64,000 bases of DNA from Todiramphus chloris collaris (Eukaryota > Chordata > Aves > Coraciiformes > Alcedinidae): the NCBI GenBank assembly GCA_025345505.1, contig JANVCC010000047.1, positions 10,309,280 through 10,373,279 on the forward strand, given 5' to 3'. Within the stretch, counting starts at the first letter, position 1. Every line of letters starts with the position of its first letter. Of this stretch, positions 52,199 to 63,438 are shown piece by piece. A model generated the notes under the pieces. The model was not told the origin of the DNA and did not search any database. It saw only the letters and a program-made list of their open reading frames with translations. The translations under genes and the position numbers were made by a program.

Positions 52199-55100
52199 AG
52201 AATCTTTACAACTGAAGCTGAAGGGCAAGCTTTGTCAACAGTCATCCTATGAAAGGACTAAAGTGTTTTCCCAAGAGGCAGAGAGCCCATTGCAGCAACG
52301 CATTCATATGAGTACTCAAAGGAAAATAACACATTGCTCAAGCTATTTTAAGAGCACTTTATGGTTATGAGTTTGAGACACAAATATAAAGACTCTCAAA
52401 CTGAGTATCGGAATTAAGTGCTTGCTTCTAGTTCAAAACTATTCTTCAAACCCTGATACTGATCTTGACAGCCTTCATATTAAATAAATTTGCAAAACAA
52501 CAATTCTACCTGATAGTTATAGATAAGTGAGCAAAAATGGAATTTTCCAATAAAAGCTATCTGCAAACTCAGAGAAAGGATACCAAACAGCAAAAAGAAG
52601 AGTGATTCAAATGTAGAGTCTGGATCTTTCTTTTTGCTTTTGTGAGCTACAGGTCTTTGTTAGCAGCAGTTGAAGGATAACGCCCATGCTGCACTGGTTT
52701 GTCTTTAGTATTTAAGACATCTAATGCTTCAGGTCTAACACTTACGCACTCAGGAAAGTAATAGAAAATAATTTGGAAAATCTTGCAATTGTCTTGGAGA
52801 ATTCAGGTGAGCCTGACCAAGCTTTACAGTGGAGTGACATTACTTGTGCAAGTCTCCAGGGACCAGGGTAACAGCATTTTAGGACTCGTAGCCACATTCA
52901 TCAAGAGAAGCTTTTCTTCCCACAATCACCAGCTTCTTCACCTCTCACATATCTAGATCTGTACCCATGAAGTTCATGCTTCTGGCAAATCAACGTGGAA
53001 TAGTTATATTGTTTTATACTATCAATTCCAACAGCATGTATCAGAATCCATTATCATTTTTCAATAGAGTAAGGGTCTGACAGACAAGCTCTGGAAGACT
53101 AAGCATCAGTTTTTAACAGGTTATTACCCTGAATTTCCGCACTTTCTGACATGCTCAAGGGCAATGCAATGAGGCGTTGCCTCTCAGGTGCCTCAATCCT
53201 CAGCAAATGAGTTTAGACTGCTGGTGAAGACAGGCATATGTCTGTGCCTTAGTTCATTTGCAACTCCCACAAAAGATCCTGTTGCCTCTTCTAAAACTAA
53301 CATAACCAAAAGCTGTATGAACACACTTTAAATCACTGAGGTAAATCCAGTTAGAATTGCCAAGGAGGATAACAAACTACAACAACAGTCCTTGACTGGG
53401 GTAGCATCCTGCATCTGCCTGCCTTTGGGGAATGCAGCATGCAGCTGTTTCCTGGTCACAAAGAGAAGTTTTTACTAGATGATACAAATTAAGAGAGTTT
53501 TATACTTCTTTGAGGTGGTTTTTCTTCGAAGTATTTTATCAAGTGAGAGTCAGAGTATGGATCTGCAGTGTTAGAAACAGATGCAAGAGACAACAGCATT
53601 ACTGACATCATCTTTAGCGACTTCATCATCACAGCTAGTTCATAAGGCTCATAAGAGTCATTAGACTCTTGGCTTACCCCCAGCTGATCTATCTTGAAAA
53701 GCAGTATCAGGAAACAGTCCTCTCTATTCCCTTCCAAAGCTGAAATCTTTTGGCTAAACTATGAGTTCCATGTTGCAGTGCTAAGTAATGTAACATCAAA
53801 CGCTAGTAGTAATTTTGTACACTTATGCTCTCCTAGATATTCTTGTTAAGTATTTCAATATCATTACTCAGGTTTAAAAGTAGCAAGGAAAAGCATGCAC
53901 TGAAGCAAGAAAAGCTAGATAACAATTAGAATATATAGATGCTAGTTTTGATGATAAAATCTAATAAAATAACCACATAACCTTATTTCAAGTTCAAAAT
54001 AAGACAATAAGCAAATAAGACATAACAGAAGAGGCCATCAACAACCCAACTCAGATTAAGTAACATACCAGGACAAAGATTGTGAACGATATCTTTTCAG
54101 AGTCTCAAACCTTACTCTTGATTTTAAAAAGTGATCCTAAAATTCTGCCAGACTTGAGAGACACAAGGCAATACACATGACCTATCCCCCTGAAACCAGC
54201 AAGACCAGGAGTTTTCCCCAAGTACTCGGCAATTTGACTTCTATCAGACAAGGTCAACAGAAAGGGCTTCATCCTGCACCTCTTCTCCCATACCAAAGCC
54301 ATTTTAGCAGTGATCCTGGGGTAAACTTCCTAACTAAGTTGGTTTGACAATGCAAATGTTAGTGGGCTCCCATTGGAACCAGGTCACTGAAATGATCCAG
54401 ATTATGAAAAAAACCACACGCACACACAAAGCAGCAGGAACTTCTGAAGTGACTTTTTGCTGGAGAACACAGGGCAGAACAACTGCCTAAACATCTTTAA
54501 AACCACAATAAAAATATTCATTTGCATACCTTTGTCTGTAGAGTGCACCAGCAACAAAAATAAGTGATTCAGCAACAATCTTACCGTGGGTCAGAAGAAC
54601 AGGGCCCAGAATTATTAAAATACTCTCTCTAGCTACAGAGGCCTTAGAGTTAACTTGACATTAAGCATTCTTGATTCTTAGTTCAATCTAAGTCTAGCCA
54701 GAAAGTAGATTTCAATACTATAGGTTTCCACCTAGACTACCAATTCAGAGAAGACAGGCAGCACCAGAGAAAGCAGCTCAGTTTTGAAATTCAGAGAAGG
54801 GATGGGGAGAAGGCAGGAAAATCTCACAGTTTGCAGTACAGCCCATCCAATTCACTTTATAAGCCAATCCTGCAGACATCACGCATACTCTAATTCATTC
54901 ATCACATGTATTTAGTAAAGACTAAGAAAGTATTCCAGTGTTGAAAAGAGAGGGGACAGCTTCCAATTCTGGAAGTTATAATTTTGGTAAACTTTTCCTA
55001 AACCAAACAAACACGGCTAAGTGGTTGCATGTTGCAGTTCACCCAACAAGGAGGTTTAAAAAAAATAAAATAAAAAAAAAAAAAATCCGGAAATTATATG

Positions 55101-56230
55101 CCAAAAAGTCCAAGCTACTTAATCAACATCCTCCAGGTGAAACAGTAATCGCTATTAGTGGGATTGATAGACATTAAATTGTTGACCAGTTCTGTCAGAA
55201 ATGACGATCCCACAATTCTAATGTATACTGGAGCTCAGGGATATATTCTGACTTTTAAAATTGGAAAAATGAATGAAAATCTATATTAACTTGCTGCCAC
55301 ACAAGAAATTTCATAACGCAGAGAAGCTAATTGGAAATAAGTTTGGAAATTATACTGCAGTTGACGCCTTAAACAGCATTGAAGCTTCTTCTAAAATAAA
55401 TCATTCAAACTGTTCAAAAAGAAAAGATAATCTTTGAAAAAAGTAAGTTTCAACAGTTAAATTAAACTTGAGAATTTCAAAGGCCTCAGTGAAACCTTCT
55501 TATCAATCCCAGCTTTCTGCTACTACCACTGACAAACAGCAACTCCTCTGTGAAGCTGCCTTTCTAATATACACTGAGACACAAGTACAGTTTTCTTCCC
55601 AACAGCTCCCCAAATAGAGATTATTTTTATTATGATATTTATACAACAATAATGAGTATGGAGATACAAAGCTGATTTATACAGCAGACAATAGGATTGC
55701 ATCAAAGTACCTCAGCGAAGACAAATCTGAGAACAAATTTGATGCATTAATAAATCCACTAAGTGACAGAAGACTTACATACTTTATACTTTGGAATATA
55801 GATTCTATCCAAAAAAGTAAGAGCACAACGTTAATGAGACTGCAGTTTTTGGTCATTAACTTGGTTTATGTTTGCTACCTTACGGACAAATGTTAAGCAA
55901 ATGTACTACACTTAGACGCAAGCTGGCAAATTTCGTAAATAAATAGCCGGACACATTTACAAAGCAAACGATAATAAAAGACCCAACGTTTTTTCGGAAA
56001 CAGTTTGCTGTTTTAGCAGCAACAGCGTTAGCAGCAAAGCGTACCTCAGCGGCACAGCTCAAGCTGTGCCTTGCCCAGGTCTCTGTGCGGATTGCAGAGA
56101 GCAGACTGCCACCTGTCTTTCACAGGTCACAGCTGCAATGCTGCAGCCTGCCAAGTAAAACTATCCTACTGCGAACAGTTGACAGGTGTCCAAAGGGTCA
56201 GATTGAAAAATGTTTATAGTGTTTGACAAT

Positions 56231-56273
56231 TAAAAACAAACAAACACAACCAACCCAACAACAACAACAAACC
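56231..56273. repeat. A/C-rich low-complexity tract
   Basis: Forty-three bases of A and C only, including CAACAACAACAACAAACC, are read directly. Confidence 0.85.
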
Positions 56274-57119
56274 TCATTCTTTTGAATCAGTTACAACTTC
56301 ATGAAGCACTGACATAAGAAAGAGCAAATGTATAGACTGTAACTTTAAATTGCTTCCAAATAAGAATGTATATGCATGCCAAAGAGGATAAAAGGACGAT
56401 AATGAAGAGAAGCAGGCTGATTAACAATAATTTGGAGAACTCAGCACTGACAAGAACTCCCATTAAGCATCTCCATAAAATGATGTTACAGAAAATGAGA
56501 AGTTCCTCAGTGCTGCTCCCTATAATTATGGCAGCAGCAATACCAACTCATCTCAGGAGCTGTAGTAACTTTAGAACACGTATTACCAAACATCAAAAAT
56601 CATACCAAAATTTTATAAACCAGATGTTAAATCTCAAGCTAAATCATATATCATTGCTATTCAGAAATCAGTCATCACAACATATCAACTAATTACTAGA
56701 TACTGCTTTATGTTAAATAACACAGTATCAGATTAGACATACCCTCCCCACTGCTATCAACAGATAATGCTGGTAGTACACACCTACTATCAACTGATAG
56801 TACTGCCAAATATCCATTTATGTGTCCTACAGCACAGAAATAATTGTCAGCCAACAGTGGGAGTAATGCAGACCTTACAAACCAGAGTGCAGAATTGGGT
56901 CTCCTCCTGCACATCCCAGGAGCTCAGCTGCTCCCTTGGCTGAATTCCTTCACACAGCCTCCAACACAGAAATTGGAGTTCACAGGAGGCTTACATTGTA
57001 TTCACTGGAAAGTAATGAACTTCATTCAGTGAAAATCCTTTATTTGTATAAGAGTGCATTGTATTTATATAAGACTACATCAACAGAAGTTGGAATCCAC
57101 GTGGTTTCCCTCAGTAGCT

Positions 57120-57172
57120 GAGGGAAAGGGAAGGGAAGAAAAAAAAAAAACAAAAAACCACCCACCACCACA
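57120..57172. repeat. purine run followed by A/C tract
   Basis: Thirty-one purines (GGGAAAGGGAAGGGAAG then As) are followed by CAAAAAACCACCCACCACCAC. Confidence 0.85.
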
Positions 57173-58647
57173 GAACTCTTATTCTTCTGAAAACAGCAGC
57201 AATACATAGTTACCACCCTTTGCACCTCTGCCCAGTGAGAAATGAGTGCAGCAACCGTGATATAACCAAAGTCTGTGGATCATTACAAAGTGCACGAACA
57301 CTCCTACTACCTGTAAGTACTTTAAGAAAACAGCGGTGGTTAAAGATTAAAAGAAATGAGACACTACAGATATTAATGCCTTCAGATTTCTCAACCAAAA
57401 CAAACGTATTACAACATCCCAAGGAATAAGCTGCACAACTTAAAAGCAAGTGTTTACACTACTTACTTCAAAACAACCTCTCAAACAGAAAAGTAAACTG
57501 CCACCCTCCAGAGCAAAACCTTAGCTCTCAGCAGGGCTCCTCACAGCTGTTCAGCATTAAAAGGAGATGAATCCATTAGTAAGTGTAATAAAGTTAGATT
57601 ATCAGTACCTGCTGGAGAGGAAGGTGGAAACACAGCACAAACACAGAAGTCTAAAAATCTTTCACTAGACTAAGTACCTAAGGCCATACCTCAGCCTTTC
57701 AAGACAGCAATATACTTTTGATTGAGTACACATTATATATATGACATCACTAAGTTCAACAATTCCTAGTAAGTCAAACTGAATCATAGTCTTATGTAAG
57801 AACCAGACAATGATGAAACTGCTAGAAGTAAAATTTGAGCATAATATCCATTTGAAAAATACTGTTTATACAGCACTCTAGCTAGGCTAGCACCATGCCA
57901 GCCTTTCACTCAAAAATTCAAACTAACAGTGGTTAGCCAGCTTTCAGAAAGTCGTCTTCAAATGTGCTACTTTAAGGCTGCTGGAGCATGCTATTACTGC
58001 AACTTTAACAACAGTTTATAGTTCTAGGCTTTTTTTCTTATCTGTAAACTTGCAGAGTCTAACCATCTTTGCAAGGGTGCCTGTGCTTGCATGCACAGAC
58101 CTCTCCTGCCAATAGTCCGATTTGCTGAAGGAAGGGATTCACTGACAGCTCCCACCATCCCTTCTCTACCCCAGAAATAATCCCAGGCAGATTACCCTTG
58201 TGACAATCTACTGTCCATATTTAACCTTTGGAATGATACAACAAACCCTAATAGCTATCACTTATCTAGTAAACAACCCTCAGAAAAAGATGGATTAATA
58301 CAACAGACTAAGGAGTCTCCTTCTGCGCTGTTGCAGAATGTAACTCAAACTCCACAATTCAGAAAATGCTAAAACACGGTTACACCACAGACCGAAGCCA
58401 GTCCGGATAAATAACGGTGACAAGAGAAAGTACACTGGGACTTCAAATCACACCGCAAGAATATCCCACAGAAAACCCCACATTTCTCAGTCAACTGCCA
58501 GTGCCCTTCACACCGCTTCTCTTCTGCTCTCACCAGAAGAAGCGGCAGAAGCAAACTTCCCTTGCCGAAGTGTGACAAAACCCCTCCGAAATGTTTCGGA
58601 GCCGCCGGCTACCCTCCCGCAGCCAGGGCTCAGCCACTGCAACGCGC

Positions 58648-58660
58648 CTCACCTTCCTGG
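58648..58660 (-). promoter_or_regulatory. candidate splice donor, minus strand
   Basis: On the minus strand the sequence reads CCAGGAAG|GTGAGG, with the exon ending at 58,653 and the intron starting at 58,652. A minus-strand frame stays open from 59,548 to this point. That may only reflect GC content, so I do not call it coding. It is one of three candidate first-exon ends in the island. Confidence 0.4.
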
Positions 58661-59196
58661 GAGAGAAACCCCTCCCGCGGGTGCGACCCCAGGGCAGGAG
58701 CGGCGCAGGAGTTCCCGCTGCGCGCAGCGCCGGGCTGGAGCAGCTGGGGTTTCAGCCCGGTTGGAGATACGGCTGCCTGCCCGGCTGGATTTTCTGCTCC
58801 CGAGGAAACGGCACCCTCTTCGAAGGGAGCAGTCGCCCGTTTTGAAAGGCTCGGTGGACTTTCGGGGGTGGGGCCGGGCAATGCCCGAGAAGGGCTCCGA
58901 TCGCCGGCAGCGTTCCCCGCCGGCGGTGCCCGGCGGCAGCGCCGCTCCGCCTCGCTCCCAGCTCCCCCTGCCGGCACCCTGCCGCCGCGGCGGCCGAGAC
59001 CCCGGCCGGCCTCCTCTCCCGCACGGGGCGCCCCGGCAGAGCCAGGGGCGCAGTCCCGCGGAGACTACGCCAGACGGCCGCGGGGAGGAAGAGGGCGGCC
59101 GAGTACGCGCCATCCCCGCGGGTCTCCGAAAGCCCCGCCGCCCCCAGCCCGGCAGCCCCATCCCGAGCACCGCGGGGGGAGAGGGGCCGGGAGGAG

Positions 59197-59212
59197 GGTT
59201 ACCTGGAGGCGC
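59197..59212 (-). promoter_or_regulatory. candidate splice donor, minus strand (first exon end)
   Basis: The minus strand reads GGCGCCTCCAG|GTAACC, with the exon ending at 59,203. Upstream on the same strand, around 59,275-59,285, lies GCCATGGCGGCGTGA, a three-codon upstream frame in good context. A TSS-proximal noncoding exon from roughly 59,345 to 59,203 is the most natural reading of this CpG island. The exon boundaries are inferred, not seen in transcripts. Confidence 0.5.
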
Positions 59213-59653
59213 CGTAGGGCTGCACGGCGCAGGCGGGCGCGGATACCCGGCTCCCCGGCGCGGCGCTGCCGCCTCACGCCGCCATGGCCGCAGCCTCGCC
59301 CCGCGCAGCCCCGCCGAGCCGCCCGCGCTCCGCTCACTCCCACCAAGTTTGCGGCGCAGCAGCTGCGCCCGCCCGCCGGACCCAGCGCCCCGCCGCGGGG
59401 GCGGAGCGGTGGCTGCCGGGGCGGCCGCCCGTCCCCGGCGATGCGCGGGTCGCAGCCCGCAGCCGCCGCTGCCCCGGGCTGGGGTGATCTCTCTGTGCTC
59501 CTTTCCCTCCCCCGCGCTCCCCCCTCCGGGCCAGCCGAGAAGTTGCAACTGGTTGAGATATTTATGCTTCGGGGCTGGTTTGGTTTTGGTGGGGTTTTTT
59601 GGGTTTGTTTTTGTTTGGGGATTTTTTTTAGGTTTTGGGGTTTTTTTTCCTTT

Positions 59654-59668
59654 ACTTACCGCAGCCCA
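59654..59668 (-). promoter_or_regulatory. candidate splice donor, minus strand (alternative exon)
   Basis: The minus strand reads GGGCTGCG|GTAAGT, a near-consensus donor with the exon ending at 59,660. An ATG lies 18 bases before it (GTCATGCTTTTTGGG), with G at -3. The A/C-rich stretch then starts immediately inside the putative intron. It could mark a more upstream alternative promoter than the 59,203 exon. Confidence 0.45.
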
Positions 59669-60266
59669 AAAAGCATGACCTGAGGCTTTTCCTCGCGATC
59701 AGACGTGAGCAGGGGCGCCCGAGCGCCGGTACAACTAAGCACAACAAATCCTGGCGACCTGCAGCAGCGATAGCGGGAGGGAGGGCAGGAGGGAGGGAAA
59801 GGCGGAGGGCGAGGGGCAGCTCTGCGGGTACCGAGGTCCGCAGGGGCTCCCGCGGGCTCGGAGGGCGTGGCGCTCCCGGCCGGTGCCCGGGGCTCCGGAG
59901 ATAGGGGATGTGTCTCCGAATCCGAGGCGCAGCAGGTAGAGGAGGCGAAGGAAAGCCGGGCGCCAGCGGCTGCCAGGGCTGCCCCGGGGCGGGAGGGGCT
60001 CAGGAGAGCCTGCCTGGACCGAGGTTGCGAAGCGCCGGCCCCTCGCTAGTGCACGCTCCGGGAGCCGGCGAGCCAAACGCCAGCGTCCCGGCCCGGGGCC
60101 TCCAGGGGCGGGCGCGGAACCAAGCAAGCAGCGGGAGCTGCGCACCGGCGGCCCCGTCCTCGCTCTGCTGCGCGGGGAAGCGAGCAGCCCCCGCGCCGCT
60201 CGGCCCTGCGCTGAGCCGCTCGGCTCGGCTCGGCTCAGGCGGGGGAGCGCGGCGCTGACATTTTTG

Positions 60267-60280
60267 TGACCACGTCAAAG
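60267..60280. promoter_or_regulatory. CRE/UPRE-like site (CCACGTCA)
   Basis: The plus strand has CCACGTCA at 60,270-60,277, which is TGACGTGG on the minus strand. This is the core bound by ATF6/XBP1 or CREB/ATF family members. Further ACGT cores follow at 60,332 and 60,412. The sites sit at the right edge of the CpG island, between the two transcription directions. Confidence 0.4.
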
Positions 60281-60451
60281 CCTGCGGCGAATCCCTCTCC
60301 GCCCCCTCCCTCCCCTCCACGGCACGGATCGACGTGTCAGCCCCGAGAGTTCATTTTTAGGCCCTGGGTGAGTTCCCTACAAAGGTCCCGTAGCGTGAGT
60401 GGGGCGGTCAGACGTGGCACTGCGGGGCTGGCAGCCGGGGCGCGCAAGCAT

Positions 60452-60466
60452 CTTCCCAGGTACGTA
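60452..60466 (+). promoter_or_regulatory. candidate splice donor, plus strand
   Basis: TTCCCAG|GTACGT gives an exon ending at 60,459 and an intron starting at 60,460. A second, weaker option is CCCTGG|GTGAGT at about 60,367. Either would define a first exon of a transcript running rightward, divergent from the minus-strand donors. No downstream exon is recognised before the end of the window. Confidence 0.4.
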
Positions 60467-60972
60467 CGTTTGCATTTCCGCGCTCGCCGTATTTTCCACG
60501 CATGCTTTAGTGTTTAGCCAATCCATTTGTGTTAAACCAGAAGGTATTTTTGGTCGTACATGTATTTTAATGAAATTCATCACAGTTCTGTGTCGTTTTT
60601 TTCTTACATCAGCGTTTGCACGTTTCTACCACAAAACGCAGCAGAAACTGACTTGTGTTGTTTGCAGCAAGACCTCCAGTTAAAACTAAAAGCACTGAGA
60701 GTTTATTAAAGCAAACAAAACAACAGAATTGATCCATGCTATAGTAATCCTATTAAAAATCTTCTTAATTAAAACAACCGGAACCAAAACTTATCTGCGA
60801 GCTAAAATACTGCAAATCCAAGTTGCCTGTAACAGCCAGCTCAAGGGATAATGTTACTTTGGCTATGCTGTAGAAGAAACTTGTTCAAGGAGAAAAGTTA
60901 ATGAAAGTTTGAAATTATCATTACAAATGAAGCTCTGGAATTTAGAATGTTCTTTCTGGTTGCTTCTTGGTA

Positions 60973-61050
60973 TTAAAAACAAAAAAAAAAACCCAAAAAC
61001 CAACAACAAAAAAAAAAAAACCGAACAAAACAAGCCCAACCACAAAAGCA
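60973..61050. repeat. A/C-rich low-complexity tract
   Basis: About 80 bases of A and C with very few other bases, including AACCAACAAC and CCCAACCAC words. The minus-strand Phe/Leu-rich frame over it is an artefact. Confidence 0.85.
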
Positions 61051-61429
61051 AAGAGTAAAAGCCAAACTTTTTTTTCCAGTACAGTCATGTAAGCCTGACA
61101 GTCAAGGATGTTTCCTTATTTATAACAATACAAGACACCAATGCAATGTATATTTATATAGGATCACTTTTCTGTGAAATTTCCTTAGCTCCAGAAAATA
61201 CTTGTATAGAAAATAAAAGAATCTATTTTACACATAAAAATTGCCATCAAAGTAACTGCAGAGATAGGACAATTCACATACATACTCCATCAGCTTGTTT
61301 GGAGTGTTTTCAAGATGTATCTGTTCGCAACAGCAAGTCCCATGCTTTGTGTGTGTCTCCACCTTTTGCAATAACTTTAGATTTTTTTTCTTTTTAAAGA
61401 GGAGATATGCTTTTTTCTAACTGCTGGGG

Positions 61430-61463
61430 AAAAAAAAAACCAAAACAAACAAACCACCAAACA
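61430..61463. repeat. A/C-rich low-complexity tract
   Basis: A-run followed by CCAAAACAAACAAACC-type sequence, read directly. Confidence 0.85.
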
Positions 61464-61606
61464 ACATCCATACTTCATGTATAAAGTAAGCACTGTGTAT
61501 GCAAAACCAACTGCCAGCATAAAAGACATCAGAATTTTTGCACGTACATTTTAGCCCTTCAAAATTCCTCTGTGGTTTGGCTGTGAAATGATGGACATAT
61601 ACGTAA

Positions 61607-61681
61607 AACAAAACAAAAAACCCACCTATCCAACCAAAACCAACCAACCGTCCAAAGCAACCTGAACCAAAAAAACCCCAC
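61607..61681. repeat. A/C-rich low-complexity tract
   Basis: AAACAAAACAAAAAACCC is followed by CCAACCAAAACCAACCAACC and ends in AAAAAAACCCCAC. It is the third such tract within 720 bp. Confidence 0.85.
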
Positions 61682-62779
61682 AATGTTTATAACTTGGTAT
61701 GATACTGGATTAATGATGCACATTACACTCTTAAGAAAAATTCCACTAGAATCGTCCTTGTTCTATATCATCCCCAGAGATTTTAAGTCATATACTTTAC
61801 AGCTAACTACTGATCTCATGGAAGAACAGTCATGATGTCAATAATTAATTCTACTTCATTTTATTTTATTTTGAGAAGCTCAGGAGCAAAGATGTATGAA
61901 AATGGCCATGAAAGTAGCCATGTTTGAAATAAAGCTATAAAATGTGACATTATTTAATGTTACGTTACTCTGTGCTATGTCTTCGTGCAGAGTTAAATCA
62001 TGTTAGTTAAGTGAGATGAGCAGTTTTAGGCAAAGCAATCCCCAGACATCCTCTTGCAAGTACTTGCTGATAGTTTTTTGGGTCTGTTACGAGTACCTTG
62101 CACAGCAGTGCCTCAATCTCAGATGAAGCCTCTATAACCAAAATACCTAAGGATATCTTAACTTAACCTAGAATTATTTTATTGAGGGTAGGTGAGAAAG
62201 AAGCATAAGTTCTGTTATCTAATTTAAGGAAGGAAAAGTAAACTCTGAAAGGACCAAGTCCAATTCCATCCAGCCTTCCTTCCAGTGTGGATCACCTCTT
62301 CTGCTGCCCTGTATTTTCCTGTCATTGTAATTCTCACTGTTACAAATTCTTTATCCCTCCTTGCAAACAAAATTGAGCCTAGCACGTTAAGGTATGGCAG
62401 CATGCAAAAGCGCTAAGGTACTGCAGTTGGAAGAGGAAAAGCTTCACAGCACCTTCAGGCCTTTGGCCAGTTTGGTGGGAAGCCAGATTTCAGCTCCTTC
62501 CTGCGGTGGAAGGATATAAGGAGCGTTAGGAAGCAGGGAAGGGGGTGGATTTCCATCTGTTTAGGTGGGAAAGCCATGGTGCAAGGGAAGGCCTGTCTTC
62601 ACATTACCAATCAATAGCACCTTGAATAGTATGTCTGTCTTTTATCATTTAGAAAAAACAAAGTCAGATACCACAAGCCCAAAGTCTAAGTTACCTTAAA
62701 GAGAAAAAGAAAAGAACAAAAAATAAAGAGGGAGTAGTTAGATCAGTAAAACTGAGCCTTGAGGTATGTTTCTGTCAAA

Positions 62780-63438
62780 GGGAAAAGGGGTTGAGAGCAG
62801 TCCTTCTGAGAAGAACTTAGGGGTGCCAGTGGATGCAGAATGCCAACCCTATCCTGGACTTCGTCAAAGAAGCATGGCCAGCAGATTCAGGGAGGTTATT
62901 TTGCCCCTCTACTCTGCTCTGGTGAGACCCCACCTGGAGTACTGCGTCCAGCTCTGGAGTCCTCAGCACAAGAAGAACATGCAACTGTTGTAGATCCAGA
63001 GGAAGGCCACAAAAATGATGAGAGTGGTGAAACACCTCTCCTGCAAAGAAAAGCTGAGACAGTAGAGGTTGTTCATCCTGGAGAAAGCTCCAGGGAGAAT
63101 TTACTGCAGCCTCTCAGTAGTTAAAGGGGGCTTATAAGAAAGATGAGGACAAACTTTTTATAGGGTCTGTTGCAGCAGGACAAGGGGTAATGATTTTAAA
63201 CTAAAAGAAGGTAGATTTAGACTAGATATAAGGAAGAAATTTTTTTACAATGGTGAAACACTGGCCCGTGTTTCCCAGAGAGGTGGTAGATGCTCCATCC
63301 CTGGAAACATTTAAGGAGAGGTTGGGTGGGGCTCTAAGCAACCTGCTCTAGTTTAAAATGTCCCTGCTCACTGCAGGGTGTTCGGCTAGAGATGACTTTT
63401 AACAGTTCCTTCCAACCCAAACTATTCTGTAACTCTAT
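62780..63438 (+). mobile_element. CR1 LINE 3' half, plus strand
   Basis: This is a 5'-truncated CR1 of about 660 bp in sense orientation. The ORF2 C-terminal part is readable: 'EKNLGVPVDAE' near 62,810, then 'REVILPLYSALVRPHLEYCV' at 62,895-62,954 followed by 'QLWSPQHKKN'. About 50 bp that normally encode 'LNMSRQCALAAQKA' are missing near 62,840. A stop follows 'MQLL' at 62,994. Then come the remainder of the tail ('GGTGGTAGATGCTCCATCCC' near 63,280) and the 3' UTR ending 'CCTTCCAACCCAAACTATTC' near 63,428. It belongs to the same broad CR1 group as the long copy at 16-19 kb and is inactive. Confidence 0.92.

Larger units (their letters stand above)
51283..58589. other. AT-rich non-coding stretch, no gene seen
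   Basis: There is no supported exon or transposon over 7.3 kb leading up to the CpG island. A/C-rich low-complexity tracts occur at 52,141-52,198, 56,231-56,273 and 57,120-57,172. On the minus-strand model this is the beginning of intron 1. Confidence 0.5.
58590..60480. promoter_or_regulatory. CpG island promoter, probably active on both strands
   Basis: About 1.9 kb of very GC-rich, CpG-dense sequence is set in an AT-rich genome window where CpG is otherwise rare. It contains Sp1-type boxes (GGGGGCGGAG at 59,397-59,406; GGGGCGG at 60,401-60,407), a (CGGCT)n stretch at 60,217-60,237, and a G/T-rich insert at 59,576-59,650 that interrupts the island. There is no canonical TATA box. Good splice donors occur on both strands (listed separately), which fits alternative noncoding first exons. 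Long overlapping frames here (up to about 370 codons in several frames on both strands) follow from the lack of AT-rich stop codons and are not evidence of coding. The driven gene cannot be named from this window. Confidence 0.85.
60481..62779. other. non-coding stretch, no gene seen
   Basis: AT-rich sequence to the right of the CpG island. It holds three A/C-rich tracts at 60,973-61,050, 61,430-61,463 and 61,607-61,681. No exon with a plus-strand acceptor is recognisable. A weakly CR1-like patch near 62,245-62,280 is too diverged to call. Confidence 0.5.

Noticed and set aside
58562-59683. Open reading frame of 373 codons on plus, with 368-codon and 299-codon frames overlapping it
   Set aside because: Several long frames overlap on both strands within a CpG island. 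They are Arg/Pro/Ala/Gly-rich without domains, which is what GC-rich sequence produces when stop codons are scarce. The plus-strand frame also runs into the G/T low-complexity tract.
62245-62280. Patch resembling a CR1 3' end on the minus strand (AAAGGACCAAGTCCAATTCC)
   Set aside because: Only about 35 bases are suggestive and the flanks do not continue the CR1 pattern.
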